From IMG/VR virus record IMGVR_UViG_3300020186_000055, positions 1 through 35,897 of that record: a stretch of 35,897 nucleotides of DNA; one strand, 5' to 3'. The notes beneath the pieces were generated by a model that saw only the letters and a list, made by a program, of their open reading frames with translations, ran no database searches and had not been told where the DNA came from. Below are positions 1 through 7,188 of this stretch, one piece after another (within the stretch, counting starts at the first letter, position 1; the number at the start of each line of letters is the position of its first letter). The position numbers and the translations under genes were made by a program. The stretch comes from a virus.

Positions 1-191
1 TCATCGGAAAACAACTTTTCAAAGTTGGCCAGAACCAACTCGGCGGAATAAATAGAGAGAGCGACAGAATCTTTTTTAGACCACCGATATGCCATGGGGC
101 CTCGCGGCTCGGATTTCGCGCCTTCTCGTAAAAATTTCCAGACGTACGTGTTCTTAGTGTTAATCATATTTTCATTCCTTTTGTTAAGCAT
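1..191 (-). CDS. Hypothetical early protein, N-terminal part, cut by the window start
   Basis: The frame begins at an ATG at 191 that overlaps the stop of the upstream gene as TAATG, with AGGAG nine bases ahead. A second in-frame ATG at 167 has its own AAGGA. Either could be used. It begins MLNKRNEN, continues through VWKFLREGAKSEPRG, and runs off the window while open. I recognise no family. If the sequence is circular, the frame continues without interruption into the minus strand at 35897. It is the second gene of a minus-strand operon driven by the promoter at 404-432. Confidence 0.6.
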   Translation of the reverse strand, partial: MLNKRNENMINTKNTYVWKFLREGAKSEPRGPMAYRWSKKDSVALSIYSAELVLANFEKLFSD

Positions 192-397
192 TAGGCAACT
201 CTCCTGACTAAAATTAAAGTATCCAACTCCACCACCCCTTGAGATAGGGTGACATAAACCCTGAGGGCGCATCGCAGAGTCATCAGCCTTCTGGAAACCC
301 ATTCGCCGCTCTCCAGCAGAACCAGCTCGGAATCGCCTAGGAGATTAGGAGTCTTGTCCGGGTCGAAGATTTGGGGGATTGTGGTTTCGTTCAGCAT
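191..397 (-). CDS. Small hypothetical early protein, 68 aa
   Basis: An unrecognised protein beginning MLNETTIPQIFDPDKTP, rich in Leu, Val and Arg in its second half. Its stop overlaps the next gene's ATG (TAATG), which indicates translational coupling. No Shine-Dalgarno sequence precedes its own ATG. Instead the ATG lies six bases beyond a strong -10 box, so the message would be almost or fully leaderless. I see no helix-turn-helix, so a repressor role cannot be claimed, though the position next to the divergent control region would fit a regulator or early host-takeover protein. Confidence 0.55.
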   Translation of the reverse strand: MLNETTIPQIFDPDKTPNLLGDSELVLLESGEWVSRRLMTLRCALRVYVTLSQGVVELDTLILVRRVA

Positions 398-403
398 GAG
401 AGA

Positions 404-432
404 AATATACAGACTTTCTCATGTCGTGTCAA
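404..432 (-). promoter_or_regulatory. Sigma70-type promoter of the minus-strand early operon
   Basis: On the minus strand TTGACA (432-427) and TATATT (409-404) are separated by exactly 17 bases, close to the sigma70 consensus. The expected transcription start falls at about 397-398, the first base of the ATG of the 68-residue protein. Confidence 0.75.
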
Positions 433-553
433 TAATATCTTGCAGCACCACTGACAATAATCGCATAATCATGCTAGATACACGGAATCATTAGTATAAA
501 GATGCGAGAAATTTTATTGCTTTAGCGGAAGTGGGGGGACCGCTAGGTGGTGA

Positions 554-763
554 TCAGGGCCTCAAAAGGCGTGACGCCAGGTTCAAAAACTCGACCGCCT
601 TACCAACCAGGCTAGCAACCTCGGCGTTTGCAACGGAACCCGCTACGGGCCTAGAGCGGAGAGGGCCAGCCCACGGCTGTCCTATTAGGTCTGGCTCGGC
701 ACTCTTCTCAAGTTTCGCAGATTTCCGACGCATAAACTCCAACATACCAATGATAGTTGCCAT
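554..763 (-). CDS. Possible small hypothetical protein, 69 aa
   Basis: The ATG frame encodes MATIIGMLEFMRRKSAKLEK followed by a Pro/Arg/Ala-rich middle and a hydrophobic C-terminal helix. It lies about 90 bases downstream of a good minus-strand promoter at 852-879, which is the main reason to prefer it over the opposing plus-strand frame. No convincing Shine-Dalgarno sequence precedes it and no family is recognised. A six-base hairpin (TAGCGG and CCGCTA) follows its stop, without a strong T run. It could be a regulator of the divergent region, but nothing in the sequence proves this. Confidence 0.35.
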   Translation of the reverse strand: MATIIGMLEFMRRKSAKLEKSAEPDLIGQPWAGPLRSRPVAGSVANAEVASLVGKAVEFLNLASRLLRP

Positions 764-851
764 TGTGCAACAAAGGTTTTATAGCCAGGTTACCCGACCG
801 GGCATTTCAATCTCTGCTCAAACTGTTGGGGAGTGCTGGGGATCCAAAAAA

Positions 852-879
852 ATTGTACCAAATCGCGTTTGCATGTCAA
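852..879 (-). promoter_or_regulatory. Sigma70-type promoter, leftward
   Basis: Minus-strand TTGACA (879-874) and TACAAT (857-852) are 16 bases apart. A CGCTGCCTA half-site (plus strand TAGGCAGCG, 884-892) abuts the -35 box. The same half-site recurs at the rightward promoter, suggesting that one protein controls both directions. Confidence 0.6.
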
Positions 880-968
880 CATTATAGGCAGCGCTAACAA
901 AAAATAGTTACATCCAACATAAAATAATTGCAAACGCTTGATCTCATTGCGTTGTTTGTCCGTGTACT

Positions 969-987
969 CTGCCTAATATTTAGGCAG
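969..987. promoter_or_regulatory. Palindromic operator candidate
   Basis: CTGCCTAA and TTAGGCAG form a perfect 8-base inverted repeat around TAT. It ends five bases before the -35 box of the rightward promoter. Its TAGGCAGCG half is repeated at 884-892 by the leftward promoter. This is the expected arrangement for a dimeric regulator of a divergent phage control region. Confidence 0.6.
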
Positions 988-991
988 CGAC

Positions 992-1021
992 TTGACGTGG
1001 GCCGTCAGCGTGTGCTAAACT
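992..1021 (+). promoter_or_regulatory. Sigma70-type promoter ahead of the small terminase gene
   Basis: TTGACG (992-997) and TAAACT (1016-1021) are 18 bases apart. The start of transcription is expected near 1028, only about ten bases before the GTG at 1038, which bears on the choice of start codon for the downstream gene. Confidence 0.6.
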
Positions 1022-1037
1022 AAAGCGTTGCACGTTC

Positions 1038-1481
1038 GTGCGATTACACTCAATTTTAAAGGATAATTTTATTCCCAAAGGCGACAAACCTACTCTTAAG
1101 CAACAGCGTTTTGCGAAAATTTACGCCGAAACTGGTAATGCGACGGAAGCTGCAATGCAGGTTTACAACCCAGTTAATCGTAATGTTGCTCAAGGTATGG
1201 GCAGCGAGAACCTCGCGAAGCCAATTGTGATGGCGGAGGTTCTGACGCATACGCAATTGTTGACAGAAACTGTCAACCTCGCGCTGCAACGCAGCGGATT
1301 GCTCGAAGTGGCGTTGCGCAGCGCGTTAAAGGACTGCGGCCATGACGACCCCAAAGTTAGAGATTGGGCGAGAAAAAGCGCTAGCGATCTGTACAAACTA
1401 GGTGAATTGTACAAGGACAATACTGGCGCAACCCATAATCATTTGCATCTGGCGGCACCGAAGCGTAACAAGGCTCAATGA
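1038..1481 (+). CDS. Terminase small subunit (TerS)
   Basis: The small terminase recognises the packaging site and regulates the large subunit. The region LKQQRFAKIYAETGNATEAA (about residues 20-39) is the classic opening of the Terminase_2 family, with a helix-turn-helix that binds DNA. The rest is helical, and 147 residues is a normal length. The GTG at 1038 lacks a Shine-Dalgarno sequence. Eleven codons later an in-frame ATT (1071) follows AAAGGA with seven bases of spacing, and starting there would give the more typical N-terminus PKGDKPTLKQQRF. The gene sits first in the rightward arm, separated from TerL by a long non-coding stretch that could hold the packaging site. Confidence 0.8.
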   Translation: MRLHSILKDNFIPKGDKPTLKQQRFAKIYAETGNATEAAMQVYNPVNRNVAQGMGSENLAKPIVMAEVLTHTQLLTETVNLALQRSGLLEVALRSALKDCGHDDPKVRDWARKSASDLYKLGELYKDNTGATHNHLHLAAPKRNKAQ

Positions 1482-2109
1482 TTACCTAGTGATATTAGGT
1501 ACATGCGTCTGTCGCTTGGGGGTTAGCAACCCGCCAGCGTCATTTGTTGCTCCCTAATGTAGGGGATCCCACCAATTAGCCTAGGTCTCGCTTGCGCGGG
1601 GTCTGGGCTTCTTGCGTTGGTGGACGTCCCTAACTAACACACCCCCCCAGGGGGCAACTTAAGAATTCCCTGCGGGTGCGGGTGCGCACCGAAACAGACA
1701 ATGAGACTCCCTTAAGTTATACACAGAGAGGGGACGCCAGGTACCCCACCCCCGGTCGCTGGGGCGGTAATCGCACCCGCCGACTACCCCCGGGTACCCC
1801 CATTTACAAGCACATAATTATGCATAACTATACGTCAAAGACCCCTTTGTTTTAGAACCCATTTCGTCCGTTTCAAAAATGACGTCTGAGATCCATAATA
1901 ATCTCATACACATAAGTGTTAAAAGACAAAATGACCATACATTCAAGTTGCTGTAATTACACCACTTAATATTTTATCCCTATCAAAATGAATCACCATT
2001 CATTTTATTTTTACCTGTTTTTGCCCTCTCAGCTGAATTATTTTTGCATTTTTATCTCCAACAATTCTAAGAGGTTACCCCATTGATGAAAAATAGTTCG
2101 TCCAAACAC
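1482..2109. other. Non-coding stretch after TerS with GC-rich hairpins and an AT-rich block
   Basis: I see no credible gene on either strand. The left half holds several inverted repeats: ACCTA/TAGGT around 1484-1500, GGGTT/AACCC around 1519-1535, CCCTA-ATG-TAGGG around 1552-1565, and GGTACCC/GGGTACC arms near 1740-1797 flanking a very G/C-rich core. CTTAAG occurs near 1658 and 1711. From about 1800 the sequence turns AT-rich. Lying between the terminase genes, it is a reasonable candidate for a packaging recognition site, but no known site is recognisable. Confidence 0.4.
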
Positions 2110-2138
2110 TTGACTTTTGACCTTTCGTGTGATATACT
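2110..2138 (+). promoter_or_regulatory. Strong sigma70-type promoter
   Basis: TTGACT (2110-2115) and TATACT (2133-2138) have a 17-base spacer, with an extended TGTGA stretch directly before the -10 box. Transcription would enter the repeat-rich structured element that follows. Confidence 0.75.
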
Positions 2139-2144
2139 GTATCT

Positions 2145-2345
2145 ATATTAAGTTAACTTAAGTGTAAGAGCTTAAGCGATCCGCTTCTCGATATCTTGAA
2201 ACAGCGAACGAGAGAAGCCCCCTGCTAACCTAACGACAGCTAGCAGGGGTGGTGAACTTAAGTTTTTGTTAACTTAAGCTTCGAGCTCTTAAGCGGTAGT
2301 TAACTTAAGCTTCGAGCTCTTAAGCGGATCGCTTAAGCGTAAGAA
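2145..2345 (+). ncRNA. Putative structured RNA or cis-acting element with nested hairpins
   Basis: Starting at the predicted transcription start, a 17-base perfect inverted repeat (GCTTAAGCGATCCGCTT, 2170-2186, and its complement at 2322-2338) encloses further hairpins. These are GCTTCTC/GAGAAGC (2183-2189 with 2212-2218), CCCCTGCTA/TAGCAGGGG (2219-2227 with 2241-2249), and a pair of direct repeats that are themselves palindrome-rich. No open frame runs through it. It could be a small RNA, a leader, an operator array or a replication or packaging site. The sequence alone does not decide. Confidence 0.45.
2268..2327 (+). repeat. Two exact 29-base direct repeats
   Basis: Copies at 2268-2296 and 2299-2327 are identical, separated by two bases. 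Each begins GTTAACTTAAG and ends GAGCTCTTAAGCGG, so each carries two CTTAAG hexamers, a GTTAAC palindrome and a GAGCTC palindrome. A partial related copy lies near 2250-2262. Confidence 0.9.
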
Positions 2346-2443
2346 TCCCCCTCTTCTTTTCTATCGCTTTATCTCTCCCCCTTTGAAGCAGCAGAAGAAT
2401 CAAGCAAGCCAAAATCAAACACAGAACTATTTTCAATCGGCCC

Positions 2444-2473
2444 TTGACGTAGACGTACCCCCCATGGTATAAT
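2444..2473 (+). promoter_or_regulatory. Sigma70-type promoter for the late (structural) operon
   Basis: TTGACG (2444-2449) and a perfect TATAAT (2468-2473) are 18 bases apart. It is the nearest promoter to the genes running from 2684 to 23517, giving a leader of about 200 bases. Confidence 0.7.
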
Positions 2474-2560
2474 CGGGTTACCTAAAGAATTTAAACAAAG
2501 GGCGCGACATAAATGGGCACTTAGCAAAAGTCCTCGCGTCCGCCCTCACCACCCCATTAA

Positions 2561-2655
2561 TAGTCCCCGGTAATAGCGCTCCTCTGGTCAATAGACTACT
2601 CGACCACTCCCACTATCCCCCTAGCAGAGCCGAGCCTTTACCGGGACTTTTCTTT
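2561..2655 (+). promoter_or_regulatory. Leader hairpin candidate (attenuator-like)
   Basis: In the 5' leader the arm AGTCCCCGGTAA (from about 2562) pairs with TTACCGGGACT (ending about 2649), with one bulged base. TTTTCTTTTC follows directly. The long intervening loop makes it imperfect as an intrinsic terminator, but a stem followed by a T-rich run just before the first gene could act as an attenuator or antitermination target. Confidence 0.3.
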
Positions 2656-2683
2656 TCAACGCCAACGATTCAAAGGATTATTT

Positions 2684-3055
2684 GTGACATACGCTCACAG
2701 CGCACAAACAGATCGCGAATATCGCAATGAATTCCGCAGCGTTTGCAAGGAATACAACCTTCGCACAGGCCTAAAGGAGGCCCGCGAGCTAATTGCCCCC
2801 TCTCTAAAGAGCCTAGAAGGCTGCCATATGTTTGATGGCTTCAATAATGGTGTAGGCCTTTGGATTACGGCAACCTCCCCTAAAAAGGCCACTTTAATCA
2901 CCAAGAAGGCTGTTAAACTAGGAGCGAGCATCAAACAACGTTCTGAGCTAGAAGTCTCGTTGTTTGTCAAAAATGAGGCCCTTTTTAGGGTAGCAAAAGC
3001 ATTTAAAATCGTTCTTGGCAACCGCCGAAACGACCAATTCCTAAAAGCAGCCTAA
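2684..3055 (+). CDS. Hypothetical protein between the terminase genes, 123 aa
   Basis: GTG start with AAGGA six bases upstream. The product begins MTYAHSAQTDREYRNEF, is mixed alpha/beta and basic, and has a repeated KKA(T/V) pattern near the middle. I do not recognise a family. It ends one base before the TTG start of the terminase large subunit, so the two are probably translated together. Position suggests a role in packaging, or a DNA-binding partner of terminase, but this is inference only. Confidence 0.65.
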   Translation: MTYAHSAQTDREYRNEFRSVCKEYNLRTGLKEARELIAPSLKSLEGCHMFDGFNNGVGLWITATSPKKATLITKKAVKLGASIKQRSELEVSLFVKNEALFRVAKAFKIVLGNRRNDQFLKAA

Positions 3056-3056
3056 C

Positions 3057-4085
3057 TTGTCCGAGTATACCCCAGCCTTTCAAACGCTTCTGGACGCTTG
3101 CGAAGCAAAGTCCAAAAAAAGCTCCATTGAAGACATCAGGGCTTTCTTTTACGTAGAGTGTCAAAGACTCGGACCTTGGGAGCGTTTGCAAAATATGTAT
3201 CGCATCCGCCCCAAGAGGGCGGTACCTGGTGAGAAGAGCCGCTTGGTGTTCTTTACACCGAACAAGATGCAGGCGGAGTTTTGGAAGAATCACACCAATC
3301 GAGATTTGGTGCTGAAGATGAGACAAGGCGGTGTAACGACTTTCTCCTGTCTTATCGCACTGGACCTATGTCTCTGGACTCCAGGCGTCCACACCGCCAT
3401 CATGGCGCACGTTAAGGAACTCGTTAAGAAGTATTTTAGGATTACGACGACAGCGTTTAAAGCATTCCAGGAAGATTGGGGAATGTTCTATCCGGTGTCG
3501 AAAAAAGTCGACAACGTTAACGAGTTACAGATTAAAGAGAATAATTCTAGCCTTACTGTTTGCACTGAATGCAAAGGCCTTACCCTTGATTTTCTTCACA
3601 TTGCCGAAGCAGCCTTCGTTCCAGACGATAGAATTAGTGAATCGCTAGAGGCCGTCCCCCTTTCTGGCTGGGCAATCATGGAGACGACGCCCGATACTGC
3701 AACGGGTCTCTTCTACGAGCTTTGGGATATTTGGGAGCGCGGAGACATGTGCACCTTCAAGGGCCACTTCTTTGAATGGTGGTATCAGTACCCCGAGCCC
3801 CAAGACATTCCGTTTCTCAAGACCACTAAAGAGTTTGTATATTCCGACAAGGAGCAAATCCTTGCAAGCTCTCACGATCTTTCGAGAGAACACGTTATTT
3901 GGCGTCGGCTCAAGATAGCCGAGTCTGGCGGAGATGAGGGAGAGTTTTCCAGGAAGTACCCTGAGGACCCTAGAAATTGTTGGCTCTCTGGTGCCTCCTC
4001 AGTTTTTCCAGCGGCGGTTCTTGCCGCGCTGTGGCGTAATGAACGCCCCCCTGCATTTGTAGGCAGGCTTGAATCTGTGACTTAG
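3057..4085 (+). CDS. Terminase large subunit, N-terminal ATPase part
   Basis: The packaging motor ATPase. The P-loop-like stretch is KMRQGGVTT (residues 87-95), of the lysine-displaced type common in terminases. The Walker B region is FLHIAEAAF with Glu184 as the acidic residue. The coupling motif is METTPD (208-213). Translation starts at a TTG one base after the previous stop. The frame ends at an in-frame TAG (4083-4085) before the nuclease domain. Beyond the TAG the same frame stays open and protein-like (PADRPLILVEVKDEVTQRRA) until about 4180, and the nuclease then continues in another frame. The gene is therefore either broken or expressed as separate pieces. Confidence 0.8.
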   Translation: MSEYTPAFQTLLDACEAKSKKSSIEDIRAFFYVECQRLGPWERLQNMYRIRPKRAVPGEKSRLVFFTPNKMQAEFWKNHTNRDLVLKMRQGGVTTFSCLIALDLCLWTPGVHTAIMAHVKELVKKYFRITTTAFKAFQEDWGMFYPVSKKVDNVNELQIKENNSSLTVCTECKGLTLDFLHIAEAAFVPDDRISESLEAVPLSGWAIMETTPDTATGLFYELWDIWERGDMCTFKGHFFEWWYQYPEPQDIPFLKTTKEFVYSDKEQILASSHDLSREHVIWRRLKIAESGGDEGEFSRKYPEDPRNCWLSGASSVFPAAVLAALWRNERPPAFVGRLESVT

Positions 4086-4183
4086 CGGCCCGCTGCTCCG
4101 ACCAACCCACCCGTGCCAGCGGATAGACCCCTAATACTAGTTGAGGTCAAGGATGAGGTAACTCAGCGCCGCGCAAGGTTAAA

Positions 4184-4885
4184 ATGCGAAAAATCAAATT
4201 TCAATCAGAAGAGGTTAAAAACCTTAAGGATTGGTGCGGTCTTCGCATTTACGAAATGCCTAAGCAAATGGCAACCTACGTGATCGGAGCGGACGTAGCC
4301 GAGGGAGTAGGGCGGGATGCGTCTGTTGCCCAGGTGGTGAATATCAAGACGGGTCTGCTTGCCGCAAGCTACTGGTCGAACTTCATCGACACCGATAATT
4401 ACGCGGCTGAGCTTTACAAGCTCGGAATGTTTTACAACAAAGCCCACCTGATTCCAGAGTTTAACAACAACGGACAGGGGGTCATTGCACTTCTGGGAGG
4501 TGCTGTCGGCGGCCTCGCCTATCCCAACCTCTACAAGAGGATTGTCTTCGACGAATATACCCAAAAACGAACGAAGAAAATAGGATTCAAAACGACCGTC
4601 AGCACCAAGCCCAGGTTAATTGAAAATTTGAAAGCAGCCCTAAGAGACGGAGAGATCATCATCTACGACAAAGCAACGATCCAAGAGCTTAGCACCTTCG
4701 TCCGAGACGAAAAGTCGGGCAGGGTTGCGGCCAAAGGTTCGGCTAAAGATGATCGAGTCATGGCCCTAGCACTCGCTTGGGAGCAAGCCCGGCAGCTCCG
4801 GGAATCAATTTCACAAACTGAAGAAACCCATCGCCCGCGTGTTGAGTACGACTCCATGACGGGCTTTCCGTGTTCCCCCTTCTAA
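4184..4885 (+). CDS. Terminase large subunit, C-terminal nuclease part
   Basis: The RNase H-like headful or cohesive-end nuclease of terminase. The three acidic motifs are visible: YVIGADVAEG (Asp37), IPEFNNNGQG (Glu92) and KDDRVMALA (Asp189/190). Its ATG has AAGG five bases upstream, so it could be translated as its own chain. It lies in the frame -1 relative to the ATPase part. At 233 residues it is the length of the missing half, and the two parts together match a normal terminase. Its stop overlaps the portal start as TAATG. Confidence 0.8.
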   Translation: MRKIKFQSEEVKNLKDWCGLRIYEMPKQMATYVIGADVAEGVGRDASVAQVVNIKTGLLAASYWSNFIDTDNYAAELYKLGMFYNKAHLIPEFNNNGQGVIALLGGAVGGLAYPNLYKRIVFDEYTQKRTKKIGFKTTVSTKPRLIENLKAALRDGEIIIYDKATIQELSTFVRDEKSGRVAAKGSAKDDRVMALALAWEQARQLRESISQTEETHRPRVEYDSMTGFPCSPF

Positions 4886-6843
4886 TGACGCCCCCTAACT
4901 ACGAAGACAAAACCGAGTCTGGTCCCGCTAAGGGCGAGCGCTCCACCGAAGACCAGACGTCGAAGGAGGAGCGAGCCTGTTGTCTGGTTGAGCGCTGTCG
5001 CAAAGAATCTTTAGATTATTACGAAGAGAAGTTTCGGCAATTCAATTACTTTGATCGTCTTTACATCAAAGGCGCAGCCAAGTCGAACGTCCCCTACGGG
5101 AGAGCTAACCTAGAGCTTCCGTTGGCGTTCCAACAGATCGAGCCCTTTGTTTCGCAGCTTACCGAAACTATGATCGGCGAAGCCCCCTACATAAGTTACG
5201 AGGGCCGCAGCCAGGGCGACTCCGCCGTAGCCGAGCAAATCTCAAACTTCACCCAATACCAGCTGGATACTGGCGGTTTTGCACCAGCCTATATTCAGTA
5301 TTTAAGAAACCTAGGCAAGTACGGGACCTCGGTCATGAAGGCCCCCTGGGAAACGGAAGTCATCGAGATTGAGAACGAGACAGAAGTGGTTGAGCCCGTT
5401 CTGGGGGCCGATGGCCAGCCAGTTATTGATTTAATGACCGGCGAGATACAGACGAGCACCAGGGTGGATACCCAGATCGAGGATTTGGTTAAGCACGACG
5501 GCCCCCGCTTTTACAACCTCCCGATCTTCGATTTCTTAGTCCCCAGATCCGCCGTGAGCAGTGACGTCCAAAGAATGGATTGGGTTATTCATAGGCTGTA
5601 CCGCACCCCGGAAGAAATACTTAATAATCCTAACTATGAGCTTAACCGAGATAAGATTGAAGAGCTTTTGGATAGCGATTACGAGGACGAGAAGGAAGAG
5701 ACACAGAACGCCGGGCAAGTACGGGAGCAGGCCTATCAAGATTATTTAGAGCAGAAGAACTCCAAGGGAGCCTCTAAGTTTGGTGGGAAAATTGAGGTTT
5801 TAGAATGGTGGGGGAACTTTCGTTTAGCCAAGGGTGAATTCTCGAAACCCTGCCTCATTGTCATCGCACTATTGGAAGACGGTCCAACAGTTCTGCGGAT
5901 GGGGAAGAACCCCCTAAAGTTTAAGTTCAAGCCCTTCGTCATGTCGAATGATTACCCCATTGAGGGGGAGCCTTATGGCTATGGGGAATTGCACCACATT
6001 AAAGGATTGGTTGAAGAATCCACTGCGCTAAGAAATGCCCGCCTAGATGTTGCCAACATTAGCCTTAACTCTCCTTGGCTTGTTGAGCGCCAAGCTGGTG
6101 TTAATCTTCGAGAGCTCTACACCGCACCCAACCATGTTGTACTTACTAATGACAACGCAGGCATTAAACGCCTGGATATGGGGGGCGTTACTCCTTCGAG
6201 TGTCCAAGAATTAGCACGGATTGATTTTGACATTCAAAACACCACCGAGATTATTAATCCTCGGCAAGATGTATCGAGCGTAGGCGCTGCCTTTGGCAGT
6301 ACAGCGACTGGGGTTAACTTCCTCGGGGCTAAAGCCAATCTTCGGCTGCTCACTAAAGCTAGATTGCAAGAAGAGACTTTTTTCAAGCCCCTGGCCATGA
6401 TGCTAAATTGGTACAACAAGGATCTTCTTACCGAAGAAACCTTCTACCGTACCTATGACGAAGAGAGCCCCTACTCCCACATTGGCCCCGACGCTTTTCT
6501 GACTGAAGTTGACTTCAAGCCCACCAGCAATCCCCAAAAGTTGTCCGTTGGTGAACGGCGCGACAACATGAGTTACCTTCTCCAGACCGTTGCACAAATT
6601 GAAAAAGTGAAGCCCGGGACTAGCCGGCTCACTAAACTCCTCAAGGAAGTCTACAAGATTTCCGGGTTTTCGCATCCCGAAGAGTATGTCAACGAAGAGC
6701 AGAAAACGGTTTTGCAACTACCTACTGGGCAAATGATTGACGAGCAGGGCCAGCCCATTCAGGTCATCCCCGTTGACGAGGGCGGTAACCCCGTTGAGCA
6801 ACAGCCCCCCACCCAAGAACCTGGAATGCTGCCGGAGGGTTAA
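4885..6843 (+). CDS. Portal protein (head-tail connector), 652 aa
   Basis: Forms the dodecameric ring through which DNA enters and leaves the head. Position directly after terminase, the length, and the region YGRANLELPLAFQQIEPFVS (near residue 67) with the following TETMIGEAP fit podovirus portals. The N-terminal 40 residues are charged and probably disordered, and the tail is Pro/Gln/Gly-rich. I chose the ATG at 4885, which overlaps the terminase stop, over the GTG at 4870 because of the coupling. The stop overlaps the next ATG as TAATG. Confidence 0.85.
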   Translation: MTPPNYEDKTESGPAKGERSTEDQTSKEERACCLVERCRKESLDYYEEKFRQFNYFDRLYIKGAAKSNVPYGRANLELPLAFQQIEPFVSQLTETMIGEAPYISYEGRSQGDSAVAEQISNFTQYQLDTGGFAPAYIQYLRNLGKYGTSVMKAPWETEVIEIENETEVVEPVLGADGQPVIDLMTGEIQTSTRVDTQIEDLVKHDGPRFYNLPIFDFLVPRSAVSSDVQRMDWVIHRLYRTPEEILNNPNYELNRDKIEELLDSDYEDEKEETQNAGQVREQAYQDYLEQKNSKGASKFGGKIEVLEWWGNFRLAKGEFSKPCLIVIALLEDGPTVLRMGKNPLKFKFKPFVMSNDYPIEGEPYGYGELHHIKGLVEESTALRNARLDVANISLNSPWLVERQAGVNLRELYTAPNHVVLTNDNAGIKRLDMGGVTPSSVQELARIDFDIQNTTEIINPRQDVSSVGAAFGSTATGVNFLGAKANLRLLTKARLQEETFFKPLAMMLNWYNKDLLTEETFYRTYDEESPYSHIGPDAFLTEVDFKPTSNPQKLSVGERRDNMSYLLQTVAQIEKVKPGTSRLTKLLKEVYKISGFSHPEEYVNEEQKTVLQLPTGQMIDEQGQPIQVIPVDEGGNPVEQQPPTQEPGMLPEG

Positions 6844-7142
6844 TGGACAGAACGCAGTTACAAGAAACATTGGAAAAACTTCGCGAAGTGGAAACCATGC
6901 GTAAAAGCCCCGGGTTTCAAACCGTCTCCGAGCATTTTAACGCCGTCCTCGCAACAATTCAGGCAGCCCTAATGCTTGAAACGGATTCGGGACAGGTGGT
7001 GAGGCTCCAAGAACGCCACAGAGCATTTAAGTCTATGCTGGATTTTGTCGATCAAAAATGTGCTGAGGCTGGTCTGGTAGAAAAACAAATTTACGAAATC
7101 GATAACGATGACAACGAAAGAAAATCCTACGGGCTAGAGTAA
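6843..7142 (+). CDS. Small coiled-coil hypothetical protein, 99 aa
   Basis: Starts within the portal stop (TAATG). The product is almost entirely helical, with heptad-like LREVETMR and VVRLQERHRAFKSMLDFVD segments and an acidic end. No family is recognised. Genes of this size between portal and scaffold in podoviruses are often assembly cofactors, but nothing here identifies this one. Confidence 0.75.
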   Translation: MDRTQLQETLEKLREVETMRKSPGFQTVSEHFNAVLATIQAALMLETDSGQVVRLQERHRAFKSMLDFVDQKCAEAGLVEKQIYEIDNDDNERKSYGLE

Positions 7143-7188
7143 CGAGCCTAGTCTCGCTCTACCCGAGGGCTAGTATAAGGAAGATAAA

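Noticed and set aside
531-887. A 118-residue plus-strand open frame in the divergent control region
   Set aside because: It lies opposite a minus-strand frame that has a promoter, has no ribosome binding site, and its composition is not protein-like (many Arg, Ser, Pro and Cys in no order).
2268-2327. CRISPR array
   Set aside because: Only two units with a two-base gap and no spacers; the repeats are palindrome-rich and promoter-linked.
4083-4085. TAG reassigned to an amino acid, which would explain the terminase interruption
   Set aside because: TAG ends several other genes normally (for example at 14781, 16028, 22280 and 23517), and a frameshift would still be needed.
4165-4200. Classical programmed -1 frameshift in terminase
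   Set aside because: No proper X-XXY-YYZ slippery heptamer is present in the zero frame, and the TAG upstream would stop translation first.
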